DNA of 34,989 nucleotides. It comes from Amycolatopsis echigonensis. GTDB lineage: Bacteria > Actinomycetota > Actinomycetes > Mycobacteriales > Pseudonocardiaceae. Numbering within the stretch: position 1 is the first letter of the stretch; each line of letters begins with the position of its first letter. Shown in pieces: positions 23,738-31,637 of the stretch. The position numbers and the translations under genes are program-made. The stretch is taken from NCBI RefSeq assembly GCF_014174495.1, contig NZ_JACJHR010000087.1, forward strand, positions 1-34,989, written 5' to 3'. The notes below the pieces were generated by a model. The model saw nothing but the letters and a program-made list of their open reading frames with translations. It had not been told where the DNA came from and made no database searches.

Positions 23738-24904
23738 ATGAGCAGCCGCGTTCTACCGATAGATGTGGTGCGGGTTCCGCCCGGTCTGGAACCGCTCCGG
23801 GCCGAAGTACGTACGTTTCTCGATTCCGAGATCCGGCGAGGTGCGTTCACCCCACAATGTGACTCCTGGTTGACCGGCTGGGACGAGCCGTTCTCCCGGC
23901 GGCTGGCCGAGCACGGGTGGATTGGCATGACCATTCCGCGCCGGTACGGCGGGCAGGGACGGACGGTGCTGGATCGGCAGGTGGTACTTGAAGAGCTCCT
24001 CGCCGTGGGGGCCCCGGTGGCGGCGCACTGGATCGCTGACCGCCAGACAGCGCCCTCGCTGCTGCGCTACGGCAGCGAACAGCAGCGGGCGGAGTTCCTG
24101 CCTGAGATCGCGGCGGGACGCTGTTACTTCGCCATCGGCATGAGCGAACCTGACAGCGGCTCCGACCTGGCTTCCGTGCGGACACGAGCGGTCCGAGTGG
24201 CTGGCGGTTGGCGGCTGACCGGGACGAAGGTGTGGACCAGCGGAGCACATCGGGCGCAGTGGTTCTTCGTGCTCGCCAGAAGCGCACCGGATACCGGAGA
24301 TCGGCACGCCGGGCTGAGCCAGTTCATCGTGAACCTGCGTGCCGAGGGTGTCACCGTACGGCCGGTCCGGCTGCTCACCGGTGAGCACGAGTTCAACGAG
24401 GTACAGCTGGACGGAGTGTTCGTCCCGGATCGGTACGTGCTGGGTGAGATCGGCAGCGGTTGGGGCCAGGTCACCTCTGAGCTGGGTTATGAACGCAGCG
24501 GACCGGAACGCCTGCTCACCACCTTCCCCCTGCTCGCCGCGCTCGTCTCCGAGGTACGCCGACGCGCGGACCGAGACCCGGCGGCGGTCGCCGAGATCGG
24601 CGCGCTCACGTCCCGCCTGCTCACCCTGCGGCAGTTGTCGTTGTCTGTCGCCGGAATGCTCGCGGCGGGCAAACCCGCCGACGTGGCCGCCGCGCTGGTC
24701 AAGGATCTGGGCACCCGGTTCGAACAGGAGGTGGCCGAGCGGGCGCGGATGCTCGCCGACGAGATGCCGGATCCGGACGCGGCGCTGGGCACGTTCACCG
24801 GCCACCTTGTTCGCGGTCTGCTTCATTCCCCCGGATACACCCTGCGCGGTGGCACCAACGAGGTGCTGCGCGGGGTCGTCGCCAAGGCGTTGGAGCGCGC
24901 ATGA
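23738..24904 (+). CDS. Acyl-CoA dehydrogenase, large subunit type
   Basis: ATG 23738 follows an AGGAGG-like site; the longer frame back to 23474 is artefact. The 388-residue protein has the ACAD pattern: helical N-domain (GWIGMTIPRRYGGQGRT), the flavin motif CYFAIGMSEPDSGSDLAS, KVWTSGAH, and the C-domain YTLRGGTNEVLRGVVAKAL. The ELGYERSGPERLL segment holds a Glu in the position used as catalytic base in isovaleryl-type and steroid-side-chain dehydrogenases (by family analogy). It is coupled to the next acyl-CoA dehydrogenase by a 4-base overlap. The pair probably forms a heteromeric enzyme that desaturates an unusual acyl-CoA. Confidence 0.92.
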   Translation: MSSRVLPIDVVRVPPGLEPLRAEVRTFLDSEIRRGAFTPQCDSWLTGWDEPFSRRLAEHGWIGMTIPRRYGGQGRTVLDRQVVLEELLAVGAPVAAHWIADRQTAPSLLRYGSEQQRAEFLPEIAAGRCYFAIGMSEPDSGSDLASVRTRAVRVAGGWRLTGTKVWTSGAHRAQWFFVLARSAPDTGDRHAGLSQFIVNLRAEGVTVRPVRLLTGEHEFNEVQLDGVFVPDRYVLGEIGSGWGQVTSELGYERSGPERLLTTFPLLAALVSEVRRRADRDPAAVAEIGALTSRLLTLRQLSLSVAGMLAAGKPADVAAALVKDLGTRFEQEVAERARMLADEMPDPDAALGTFTGHLVRGLLHSPGYTLRGGTNEVLRGVVAKALERA

Positions 24905-25962
24905 ACGAGGAGTTGCACGCGATCGCGGCGACCGCGGCTCAGATCTGCTCGGAGTGGACGCCGGAGGCCGCGGCCCGGTACTCAGGCGGGTGGGCTGACG
25001 AGGTATGGGACTCCTTGACAAAGGCGGAGTTCACCGTGCTGCCGGTGCCCGAGTCCTCTGGTGGGGCCGGGGCGGGGCTGGCCGAGGCCGCCGTCGTGGT
25101 GCACGAGATCGGACGCGCCGCGGTGCCGGTGCCATTGGCGGAGACGGCGCTGTTGGCAGGGTGGCTACTGGCCGCGGCCAGCCGGACGGTTCCGACCGGT
25201 CCGCTGACCGCGTCGGCGACCACGGACATGGCAGTCGACCGATGCCCCGGGGGGTACCGGTTGACGGGGAAACTGTCCAGGGTTCCCTACGGCCACCTGG
25301 CCGAGCGGGTCGCGGTGCTGCTTGACCGTGCCGAGCCGCTGGTGGCGATCCTGGACTCGCCGAGGGAAGCGTGGGAACGTGGCCGTAACCTGGCCGGAGA
25401 GCCCCGGGATACTTTGCTGCTGCAGGACACTTTCGTGCCGGGCGAGGACGTCACCGAAGTGGACGCCACGATCTCCGGCAGGGCATTTCGGGTTCGCGGT
25501 GCGCTTGGCCGGGCACTGCTGCTCAGCGGGGCCATGGAAGCCGCACTCGATTCGACGATCACCTACGCCGGGCAGCGGGAGCAGTTCGGCCGCCCGATTT
25601 CCCGGTTCCAGGCCGTCAGCCATCACCTCGCGGCGATGGCTGAGGAGGCGGCGGCCAGCACCACGGTCGCGATGTCGGCCGCCACAGCTGGTCAGCAACC
25701 GGACTGGATCCTCACGGCAGCGGCCAAGGCGCAGGCCGGTCGTGCCGCGGGCGTGGTGGCGCGACTGGCCCATCAGGTACACGGCGCGCTTGGCTTCACC
25801 GACGAGCATCCGTTGCGGCTGATCACCACCCGCTTGTGGTCATGGCGCGACGAGTTCGGCAATGAGCGGTTCTGGGAGCGGGAACTCGGCGCGGCTGCCT
25901 GCGCCGCACCAGATCTGTGGACGCTTGTGACCGACCCGGCGGAGGTGCGCGCAAATGGCTGA
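24901..25962 (+). CDS. Acyl-CoA dehydrogenase, small/partner subunit type
   Basis: The start overlaps the previous stop (ATGA). The 353-residue protein is shorter and more diverged than its neighbour, and the usual MSEPxxGSD flavin segment is missing. The C-domain retains YAGQREQFGRPISRFQAVSH (FAD-contacting Arg), QVHGALGFTDEHPLRL and a WERELG end. In actinobacterial steroid and terpenoid pathways such unequal adjacent pairs form alpha2beta2 enzymes in which one subunit gives the catalytic base and the other part of the FAD site. The same is inferred here. Its last 8 bases overlap the enoyl-CoA hydratase start. Confidence 0.9.
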   Translation: MNEELHAIAATAAQICSEWTPEAAARYSGGWADEVWDSLTKAEFTVLPVPESSGGAGAGLAEAAVVVHEIGRAAVPVPLAETALLAGWLLAAASRTVPTGPLTASATTDMAVDRCPGGYRLTGKLSRVPYGHLAERVAVLLDRAEPLVAILDSPREAWERGRNLAGEPRDTLLLQDTFVPGEDVTEVDATISGRAFRVRGALGRALLLSGAMEAALDSTITYAGQREQFGRPISRFQAVSHHLAAMAEEAAASTTVAMSAATAGQQPDWILTAAAKAQAGRAAGVVARLAHQVHGALGFTDEHPLRLITTRLWSWRDEFGNERFWERELGAAACAAPDLWTLVTDPAEVRANG

Positions 25963-26755
25963 CCTGGAGTACTCCCGGGCTGACGCGGTCGCCACCATTC
26001 TGCTCAACCGCCCCGAGCGGAAGAACGCCTTCACCCTTCAGATGGTGCGTCACTGGGCGGACGCGCTGCACGAGGCGGCCAAGGACGATCAGGTGCGGGC
26101 GGTCGTGGTGCGCGGTGCAGGCGGCGCGTTCTGCTCCGGTATCGACCTCGACGAGTTGACCTCCGTGGATCCGGCGCCGCTGTCGCGTCGGCGGATGCTC
26201 ACCGACGAGGTACACCGGGTGGCACGCGCCCTGGAGGACCTGGACAAACCGGTGATCGCGGCGGTACAGGGGACCGCGGTGGGCGCCGGTCTGGACATGG
26301 CGCTGATGTGCGACATCCGTCTGGTCGGCGAGTCGGCCCGGTTGAGCGAAGGCTACATTCACGCGGGCCTCATCCCAGGCGATGGTGGCTGCCTGTGGCT
26401 TCCCCGGCTGGTCGGCGTTGCCCGCGCACTCGAACTCCTGCTCACCGGCGACGTGGTAGACGGCCCGAGGGCGGAGCGAATCGGACTCGCCAACCACTGC
26501 TACCCCGACGGCGAATTGCTCACCCGCACCTACGAGCTGGCCGCCCGCCTCGCGGCACTGCCCCCGGTGGCGGTCGGCTTCATCAAGCGTGCGACATACG
26601 AGTCGTTGCACCTGGACGCGCGAACGCACTTGAACATGATCGCCTCACACATGGCCGTCGTGCAATCCACGGAGGACTCGGCCGCGACGTTGGCGGCGCT
26701 GCGCGCCAAGCGGAAAACAGGTGTCAAACGATCCGAGCCCAAACTCCCAGAGTGA
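25955..26755 (+). CDS. Enoyl-CoA hydratase/isomerase family protein
   Basis: The 266-residue crotonase-fold protein starts inside the previous gene (8-base overlap). It has the family marks: TILLNRPERKNAFTLQMV, RGAGGAFCSGIDLDEL (first oxyanion hole), VIAAVQGTAVGAGLDMALMC (second oxyanion hole), and LSEGYIHAGLIPGDGG where the catalytic acidic residues of hydratases fall. It most likely hydrates the enoyl-CoA made by the dehydrogenase pair; a hydrolase or isomerase role cannot be excluded. Confidence 0.92.
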   Translation: MADLEYSRADAVATILLNRPERKNAFTLQMVRHWADALHEAAKDDQVRAVVVRGAGGAFCSGIDLDELTSVDPAPLSRRRMLTDEVHRVARALEDLDKPVIAAVQGTAVGAGLDMALMCDIRLVGESARLSEGYIHAGLIPGDGGCLWLPRLVGVARALELLLTGDVVDGPRAERIGLANHCYPDGELLTRTYELAARLAALPPVAVGFIKRATYESLHLDARTHLNMIASHMAVVQSTEDSAATLAALRAKRKTGVKRSEPKLPE

Positions 26756-26769
26756 AACGGTGTCGACGA

Positions 26770-28083
26770 ATGCGACAGATGCAATGTCACGAGCGGTCCG
26801 CGCGGCCGATCCAGGTGTCCGGCTCCCAGAACACCGACGAGGCCGACACGGCGGTGCGCGCGGCGGTGGCCGCCTTCGCCCGGGGCGAGTTCGTCGTCGT
26901 GATCGACGATGAGGATCGCGAGAACGAGGGTGATCTGATCATCGCGGCGGAAACCGTCACCAGTGCACAGATAGCCTTCCTGGTGCGCCACACGAGCGGC
27001 CTCGCCTGTGTGGCCATGGACGGGCAACGGCTGGACCAACTCCGCCTGGAACCGATGGTGGCCATGGGCGACGATCCCCGTGGCACCGCGTTCACCGTCT
27101 CGGTGGATCTGCGCGAGGGCACCACCACTGGCATTTCCGCCGCAGACCGAGCGTCGACAATCCGGGCACTGAGCGACCCGGCGGCCGGTCCGCACGACTT
27201 CACCCGGCCCGGCCATGTTTTCCCGCTTCGCGCTCGGCCCGGCGGCGTGCTCAAACGGGCTGGGCACACCGAGGCCGCAGTAGACTTGGCGCGGCTGGCC
27301 GGGAAGCGACCCGCCAGCGTGCTCGCTGAGATCGTCAACGACGACGGCACGGTGGCCCGCAGGCCACAGCTGGCCGCCTTCGCCCGACGTCACGGGCTCA
27401 CCGTGCTCACCATCGCGGATCTGATCCGCTACCGTCAGCGCACCGAGCGCCTCGTCGAACGCACATCGCAGGCACCGTTGCCGACACCCTACGGCACCTT
27501 CGACGCGTTCTGCTACACCTCCCTGCTCGACGGCACCGAGCACCTCGCCCTCGTGGCGGGGGACGGCGCGAACCGCGACGAGGTCCTCGTCCGCGTGCAC
27601 TCCGAGTGCCTCACTGGCGACGTCCTGGGTTCCGCGCGTTGCGACTGCGGGGAGCAACTACGCCAGGCGTTGCGCGAAATCGCCGAGGCAGGCAGCGGTG
27701 TCCTGGTGTACCTGCGAGGTCAGGAAGGCCGCGGCATCGGGCTCGGGCACAAGCTCCGTGCCTACACCCTGCAGGACCAGGGATTGGACACCGTCGACGC
27801 GAACCTGGCCCTTGGCCTGCCGGTGGACAGCCGCGAGTACGGTGTGGGGGCTCAGATCCTGGCCGACCTCGGCGTCCACTCGATTCGCCTGATGACCAAC
27901 AATCCGGCCAAATACTCGGGGCTTTCGGGCTACGACATCACGATCGCGTCGCGCGTACCGCTCATCGTCACGGCCGGTGAGCACAACGCCGCCTATCTGA
28001 TGACCAAACGAGACCGGCTGGGACACCGGCTGGATCCGGTCGGCGGCACGCCGACAACCGCCCGGGAGCAGTCGCAGCCATGA
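26770..28083 (+). CDS. ribBA: Bifunctional RibBA: DHBP synthase / GTP cyclohydrolase II
   Basis: The protein is 437 residues if ATG 26770 is used (GTG 26815 is an alternative; neither has a strong ribosome site). The N-half is 3,4-dihydroxy-2-butanone-4-phosphate synthase with DDEDRENEGD at 46-55 and HTSGLACVAM. The C-half is GTP cyclohydrolase II with zinc ligands Cys280, Cys291 and Cys293 (SECLTGDVLGSARCDCG) and YLRGQEGRGIGLGHKLRAYT. The two activities begin the two branches of riboflavin synthesis. Finding it between a hydratase and a flavin reductase in a catabolic run, rather than with other rib genes, implies dedicated flavin supply for the monooxygenase at 22471. The stop overlaps the reductase start (ATGA). 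Confidence 0.94.
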   Translation: MRQMQCHERSARPIQVSGSQNTDEADTAVRAAVAAFARGEFVVVIDDEDRENEGDLIIAAETVTSAQIAFLVRHTSGLACVAMDGQRLDQLRLEPMVAMGDDPRGTAFTVSVDLREGTTTGISAADRASTIRALSDPAAGPHDFTRPGHVFPLRARPGGVLKRAGHTEAAVDLARLAGKRPASVLAEIVNDDGTVARRPQLAAFARRHGLTVLTIADLIRYRQRTERLVERTSQAPLPTPYGTFDAFCYTSLLDGTEHLALVAGDGANRDEVLVRVHSECLTGDVLGSARCDCGEQLRQALREIAEAGSGVLVYLRGQEGRGIGLGHKLRAYTLQDQGLDTVDANLALGLPVDSREYGVGAQILADLGVHSIRLMTNNPAKYSGLSGYDITIASRVPLIVTAGEHNAAYLMTKRDRLGHRLDPVGGTPTTAREQSQP

Positions 28084-28598
28084 CCGAGACCACCGCACGC
28101 GGCCAACAGGGCCCTCCGGCGCATGAGACGTTCGCGGCGCAGTTTCGCGATGCGATGTCCCGGTTCCCCAGCGGAGTCACCATCGTGACCACGACCGACC
28201 ACTGCGGAGCGCGGTGGGGATTCACCGCGAGCGCCTTCTGCTCCGTATCCGCGGAACCGCCGCTGGTGCTGGCCTGTCTGGCCGTCTCCGCCGACAGCTA
28301 CCGTGCCTTCCGCACCTCAAGCAAGTGGGTGGTCAATATCCTCGGCGAAGAGCATGCTCCCCTGGCGAAACGGTTTGCCACCAAGGGAGCGGACAAGTTC
28401 GCCGGTGGCGAATTCGACACGGACGCCGACGGTCTGCCGGTGTTGCCAGAGGCGGTGGCCTCCCTGGTGTGCCGGACGCAGGCCCGCCACCCGGCCGGTG
28501 ATCACGTGATCCTCATCGGCGAAGCGGTCAACGTGCGGCTGCGCGATCACACCCCCCTTGTCTACTACGCCCGGGACTTCGCCCGGCTTTCCGCCTGA
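28080..28598 (+). CDS. Flavin reductase (FMN reductase-like, HpaC/DIM6 family)
   Basis: The 172-residue protein has the flavin_reduct fold: FRDAMSRFPSGVTIVTTTDH, WGFTASAFCSVSAEPPLVLA, SSKWVVNILGEEH, and the closing HVILIGEAVNV, PLVYYARDFARL. It reduces free FMN or FAD with NAD(P)H and hands it to a monooxygenase by diffusion. It is coupled to ribBA by a 4-base overlap, so synthesis and reduction of the cofactor are co-expressed. The likely client is the luciferase-like enzyme at 22471. A decayed paralogue lies at 34812-34360. A perfect hairpin covers the stop codon. Confidence 0.94.
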   Translation: MTETTARGQQGPPAHETFAAQFRDAMSRFPSGVTIVTTTDHCGARWGFTASAFCSVSAEPPLVLACLAVSADSYRAFRTSSKWVVNILGEEHAPLAKRFATKGADKFAGGEFDTDADGLPVLPEAVASLVCRTQARHPAGDHVILIGEAVNVRLRDHTPLVYYARDFARLSA

Positions 28599-28617
28599 CA
28601 GCGAGGCGGAAAGCCGG
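28583..28617 (+). terminator. 14-bp perfect hairpin over the flavin reductase stop codon
   Basis: CCGGCTTTCCGCCT (28583-28596) and AGGCGGAAAGCCGG (28604-28617) pair perfectly around a 7-base loop. The TGA (28596-28598) lies at the loop. No T run follows. The next start (28651) is 33 bases beyond, with its own ribosome site. It is likely a terminator or RNA-processing and stability element dividing the run. Confidence 0.72.
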
Positions 28618-28650
28618 TACACCCGGCACCGAGTTCGAAGGGAGAGCAGC

Positions 28651-30285
28651 GTGGACAGTCTCATGATGGACCGGCCGCTGCAACTGAAGACGCTGTTGTG
28701 GCGCGCGGAACGGCTCTTCGGGCACAAACAGATCATCACGCGGCGCGACGACGGCTACCGCCGCTATACCTACGCCGAATTCGGGAAGCGAGTTCGGCGG
28801 CTGGCTGACGCGCTGAACCGGCTCGGCGTACGCACCGGTGACCGGGTGGGCACGTTGGGCTGGAACACCGACCAGCACTACGAAGCCTACTTCGCGGTGC
28901 CCTGCATGGGCGTGGTGCTGCACACCATCAACATCCGGCTATCCCCGGACCAGATCGGGTACGTCATCGAACACGCCGGGGACAGCGTGCTCCTGGTCAG
29001 TCCTGAACAGCTGCCGATGCTGGAACAGATCCGCGACCGGCTCACCAATGTGAAAGCAGTGGTCGTGTTCGGGGATGGCCCGCCGCCGACGACCGCGCTG
29101 GGACCGGTCTACGGGTACGAGGAGTTGCTCGCCGACGCCGACGAGGAGATCGAGTTCCCCGATGTTGACGAGGACAGCCCAGCCGGAATGTGCTACACGT
29201 CGGGCACCACCGGGGAACCCAAGGGCGTGGTGTACAGCCACCGCAGCACCGTGCTGCACGCCCTGATCCTGTGCCTGCAGGGATCGATCGGCGTCGCCGA
29301 GCGGGAGACCTATCTCCTGGTGACGCCTATGTCCCACGTCAACTCGTGGGGCATGCCGTACGCCTGCGCCCTGCAAGGAGCATCGCTGGCGTTGCCGGGA
29401 ACGCAGCCACGACCGCACCACTACCTGGAGATCATCGAGCACGCCCGAGTCAGTGTCTGCGTCGCCGCGGTGACGGTCGGCATGCTCATGCGCCAGGAAC
29501 TCGAATCCGGACGGCAATCCTACGTTCTCGACTCGCTGCACACCTTGTGGCTGGGCGGCCAGGCGCCCCCGATCGGCGAGATACGGTGGTGGCAGCAAGC
29601 ACACGGCGTGCACGTGTGCCAGGGCTGGGGCATGACCGAGGCGTCGCCGCTGCTCACCTTCACCACCCTCACAAGCCAGTTCACCGACCTCGACGACGAG
29701 GGGAAGTTCCGCCTGCTCGGCACCCAAGGCCAGCCGATGCCGCTCGTGGAGATCAAGCTGGTCGACGACCACGGCGAAGAGCTGCCCTGGGATGGCAAAC
29801 ACGCCGGGGAGATCCTCGCGCGCTCCCCCTGGGTGGCCCGCGCCTACTACCACGACACACGTTCCCAGGACAGCTTCGCTGGTGGCTGGTTCCACACCGG
29901 CGACGTCGGCGTCATCGACCAGAACGGCTACCTGTCGCTGGTCGATCGCGTCAAAGACCTGATCAAAAGCGGTGGCGAATGGATCTCGTCAGTCGATTTG
30001 GAGAACGCACTCATGGGGCATCCGGAAGTCCGGGAAGCCGCGGTGGTAGCCGCACCGGATCCGGTCTGGCTGGAGCGACCGATCGCCATCGTCGCCACCA
30101 ACTCGCCGGTGGCGTCCGACGATCTCACCGAATTCCTCCGTGAGAAGTTCCCCAAGTTCTGGTTGCCGGACCGCTTCGTGTTCGTCGACGAGGTACCCAA
30201 GACCGGAGTCGGAAAATTCGACAAGAAGCTGCTCCGTCAACAAATTGCCGCCGGAAACAACCACAGCACGGACAAGACCCCCTGA
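28651..30285 (+). CDS. Acyl-CoA ligase (FadD/AlkK-like, AMP-binding)
   Basis: GTG 28651 has GGGAGAG upstream and gives 544 residues, normal for AlkK-type medium-chain acyl-CoA synthetases. Motifs: ATP loop YTSGTTGEPKGVVYSHRS, GWGMTEASPLL, GGWFHTGDVG, hinge DRVKDLIKSGGEWISS and C-terminal catalytic Lys in KTGVGKFDKKLLR. The N-terminus (VGTLGWNTDQHYEAYFAVPC) also looks AlkK-like. It would activate the carboxylic acid formed by the aldehyde dehydrogenase (32780) to the CoA ester that enters the acyl-CoA dehydrogenase step. Complete, with no missing motif. Confidence 0.93.
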   Translation: MDSLMMDRPLQLKTLLWRAERLFGHKQIITRRDDGYRRYTYAEFGKRVRRLADALNRLGVRTGDRVGTLGWNTDQHYEAYFAVPCMGVVLHTINIRLSPDQIGYVIEHAGDSVLLVSPEQLPMLEQIRDRLTNVKAVVVFGDGPPPTTALGPVYGYEELLADADEEIEFPDVDEDSPAGMCYTSGTTGEPKGVVYSHRSTVLHALILCLQGSIGVAERETYLLVTPMSHVNSWGMPYACALQGASLALPGTQPRPHHYLEIIEHARVSVCVAAVTVGMLMRQELESGRQSYVLDSLHTLWLGGQAPPIGEIRWWQQAHGVHVCQGWGMTEASPLLTFTTLTSQFTDLDDEGKFRLLGTQGQPMPLVEIKLVDDHGEELPWDGKHAGEILARSPWVARAYYHDTRSQDSFAGGWFHTGDVGVIDQNGYLSLVDRVKDLIKSGGEWISSVDLENALMGHPEVREAAVVAAPDPVWLERPIAIVATNSPVASDDLTEFLREKFPKFWLPDRFVFVDEVPKTGVGKFDKKLLRQQIAAGNNHSTDKTP

Positions 30286-30323
30286 CGCGAAACCAAGTCA
30301 AGACGACACCAAGGAGAAACGAC

Positions 30324-31106
30324 ATGAACACGGGAACAGCCAACCGGATGTGGGCTTTGCCGGGGGCGGAATTCACACTCGACACCGGCATCATGATCGT
30401 CAACGGGCAGGGGCAGGTCACCATTCCGGTACCGTCCTTTCTCATCGAACACGACCGGGGGCTGGTCCTGTTCGACACCGGCATCGCGTTTGAGGCGGCC
30501 AAGGACCCGCACGCCGTCTACGGCGACCTCGCGGACGTCGTCGGACTCGCCTACGGACCGGAGGACCGTGTGGACCGGAAACTCGAGGCGCTTGGCTACA
30601 AGCCCTCGGCCATCGATCACGTGATCGTCTCGCACGCGCATTTCGACCATGCCGGCGGCATCCGGCTCTTCCCCGACGCTCAGCTGTACATCGGTGAAGG
30701 CGACCTGCCCTACTCGTACTGGCCGTTGCCCGCGGCCAAACCCTTCTTCCGGACCGCGGATTTCGACACGACGCGTGACTGGAAATGGAACCAGCTCTCG
30801 ACGGATCATGACCTGTTCGGCGACGGCAGCATCGTCATCCACCGCATGCCAGGTCACACCCCCGGCAACACTAGCGTGCTGGTGCGGCTGCCCAACCAGA
30901 CGTTCCTGCTCACCGGTGACACCGTCCACCTCCGCCAGGCCCTCACCGAAGACCTTCCGATGCCGTCGGACTACAACACCTTGCAGGCGGTCCGCTCGAT
31001 CCGTCGCCTCAAGCAGCTCGCGAGGGCGCACGATGCCACGGTGTGGATCTCCCACGATCCCGAGGACTGGGCGACGCTCAAGCACGCACCCGCTTGCTAC
31101 GACTGA
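30324..31106 (+). CDS. Metallo-beta-lactamase-fold hydrolase, AHL-lactonase-like
   Basis: The 260-residue protein has the dinuclear-metal motif HAHFDHAGG with His104, His106, Asp108 and His109, a downstream metal His in HRMPGHTPGNTSVLV, the bridging Asp in FLLTGDTVHLR, and a final His in WISHDPED. Length and N-terminal region (FLIEHDRGLVLFDTGIAF) fit the N-acyl-homoserine lactonase group. In this run, ring-opening of a lactone intermediate is an attractive role; quorum-signal degradation is the alternative. GGAG precedes the ATG. Confidence 0.9.
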   Translation: MNTGTANRMWALPGAEFTLDTGIMIVNGQGQVTIPVPSFLIEHDRGLVLFDTGIAFEAAKDPHAVYGDLADVVGLAYGPEDRVDRKLEALGYKPSAIDHVIVSHAHFDHAGGIRLFPDAQLYIGEGDLPYSYWPLPAAKPFFRTADFDTTRDWKWNQLSTDHDLFGDGSIVIHRMPGHTPGNTSVLVRLPNQTFLLTGDTVHLRQALTEDLPMPSDYNTLQAVRSIRRLKQLARAHDATVWISHDPEDWATLKHAPACYD

Positions 31107-31110
31107 CACC

Positions 31111-31536
31111 ATGGCTGTTCTCGTCGAATACTCGTGCACGTCGTGCCGTGCACGACACGAAGCATGGGTGGAACACCCAATCCCCGCGGCCACCAGCTGC
31201 GTGCGGTGCGCGCGCCCAGCACGCCGCCGGTTCGGAGGTGCGCTGTTGCGCGGTACACCCTCAACCGACGTCGCCCGGCAGCCTGGCGGCACAAGCTGCC
31301 AGCACGGACCAAGCATCCCCGGTGCTTGCACGCTCCTCCCGACAGCGGCACGCTCACTGGCCGCACGCGCTCGCGGGGACAATCGAGCTCTGGAAGCGGA
31401 GATCGCCCACCAGGAAGCCGCCATCGCCGCGGGAACGCTCGACCCCACCGCGACGCCGGTCACGCCGTACCACGGCCACCAGCCGCCGCCGACTACCGCT
31501 CCCAGAAACGACTCCTCACCAGGACCCGGCGTGTAG
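31111..31536 (+). CDS. FmdB-like zinc-ribbon protein
   Basis: ATG 31111 begins four bases after the hydrolase stop. The first 45 residues are a zinc ribbon of the FmdB type: VEYSCTSCRARHEAWVEHPI, then SCVRCARPARRRFGGALL (two CxxC pairs, followed by the basic ARRRF typical of the family). The remaining 95 residues are Pro/Ala/Thr-rich with one short helix (RALEAEIAHQEAAIAAG). Members are small putative regulators or chaperones often found beside monooxygenase and amidase genes; the function is not established. It is 141 residues long. Confidence 0.75.
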   Translation: MAVLVEYSCTSCRARHEAWVEHPIPAATSCVRCARPARRRFGGALLRGTPSTDVARQPGGTSCQHGPSIPGACTLLPTAARSLAARARGDNRALEAEIAHQEAAIAAGTLDPTATPVTPYHGHQPPPTTAPRNDSSPGPGV

Positions 31537-31580
31537 CGAAACGGAACCCTTGCGACTCACCGCGGGACCGCGCCGCCAGT

Positions 31581-31618
31581 AGGCCTGTCGCCTGTTCCGC
31601 GGGCCCCGCAACAGGCCT
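31581..31618 (+). terminator. 8-bp hairpin before the alcohol dehydrogenase gene
   Basis: AGGCCTGT (31581-31588) and ACAGGCCT (31611-31618) pair perfectly, and the loop holds a further GC-rich self-complementary stretch (GCGGGCCCCGC). It ends about 19 bases before ATG 31638. It is the third hairpin at a gene border in the run, and the shortest. Confidence 0.5.
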
Positions 31619-31637
31619 GGCGAGAAAGGAAGAATAC

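Noticed and set aside
26724..26912. Alternative start frame for RibBA (VSTNATDAMSRAV)
   Set aside because: It is out of frame with the conserved DHBP synthase core and stops after about 60 codons.
29190..30143. 317-codon plus-strand frame within the acyl-CoA ligase
   Set aside because: It lies in another frame of a complete, motif-rich ligase; Arg/Pro-rich shadow translation.
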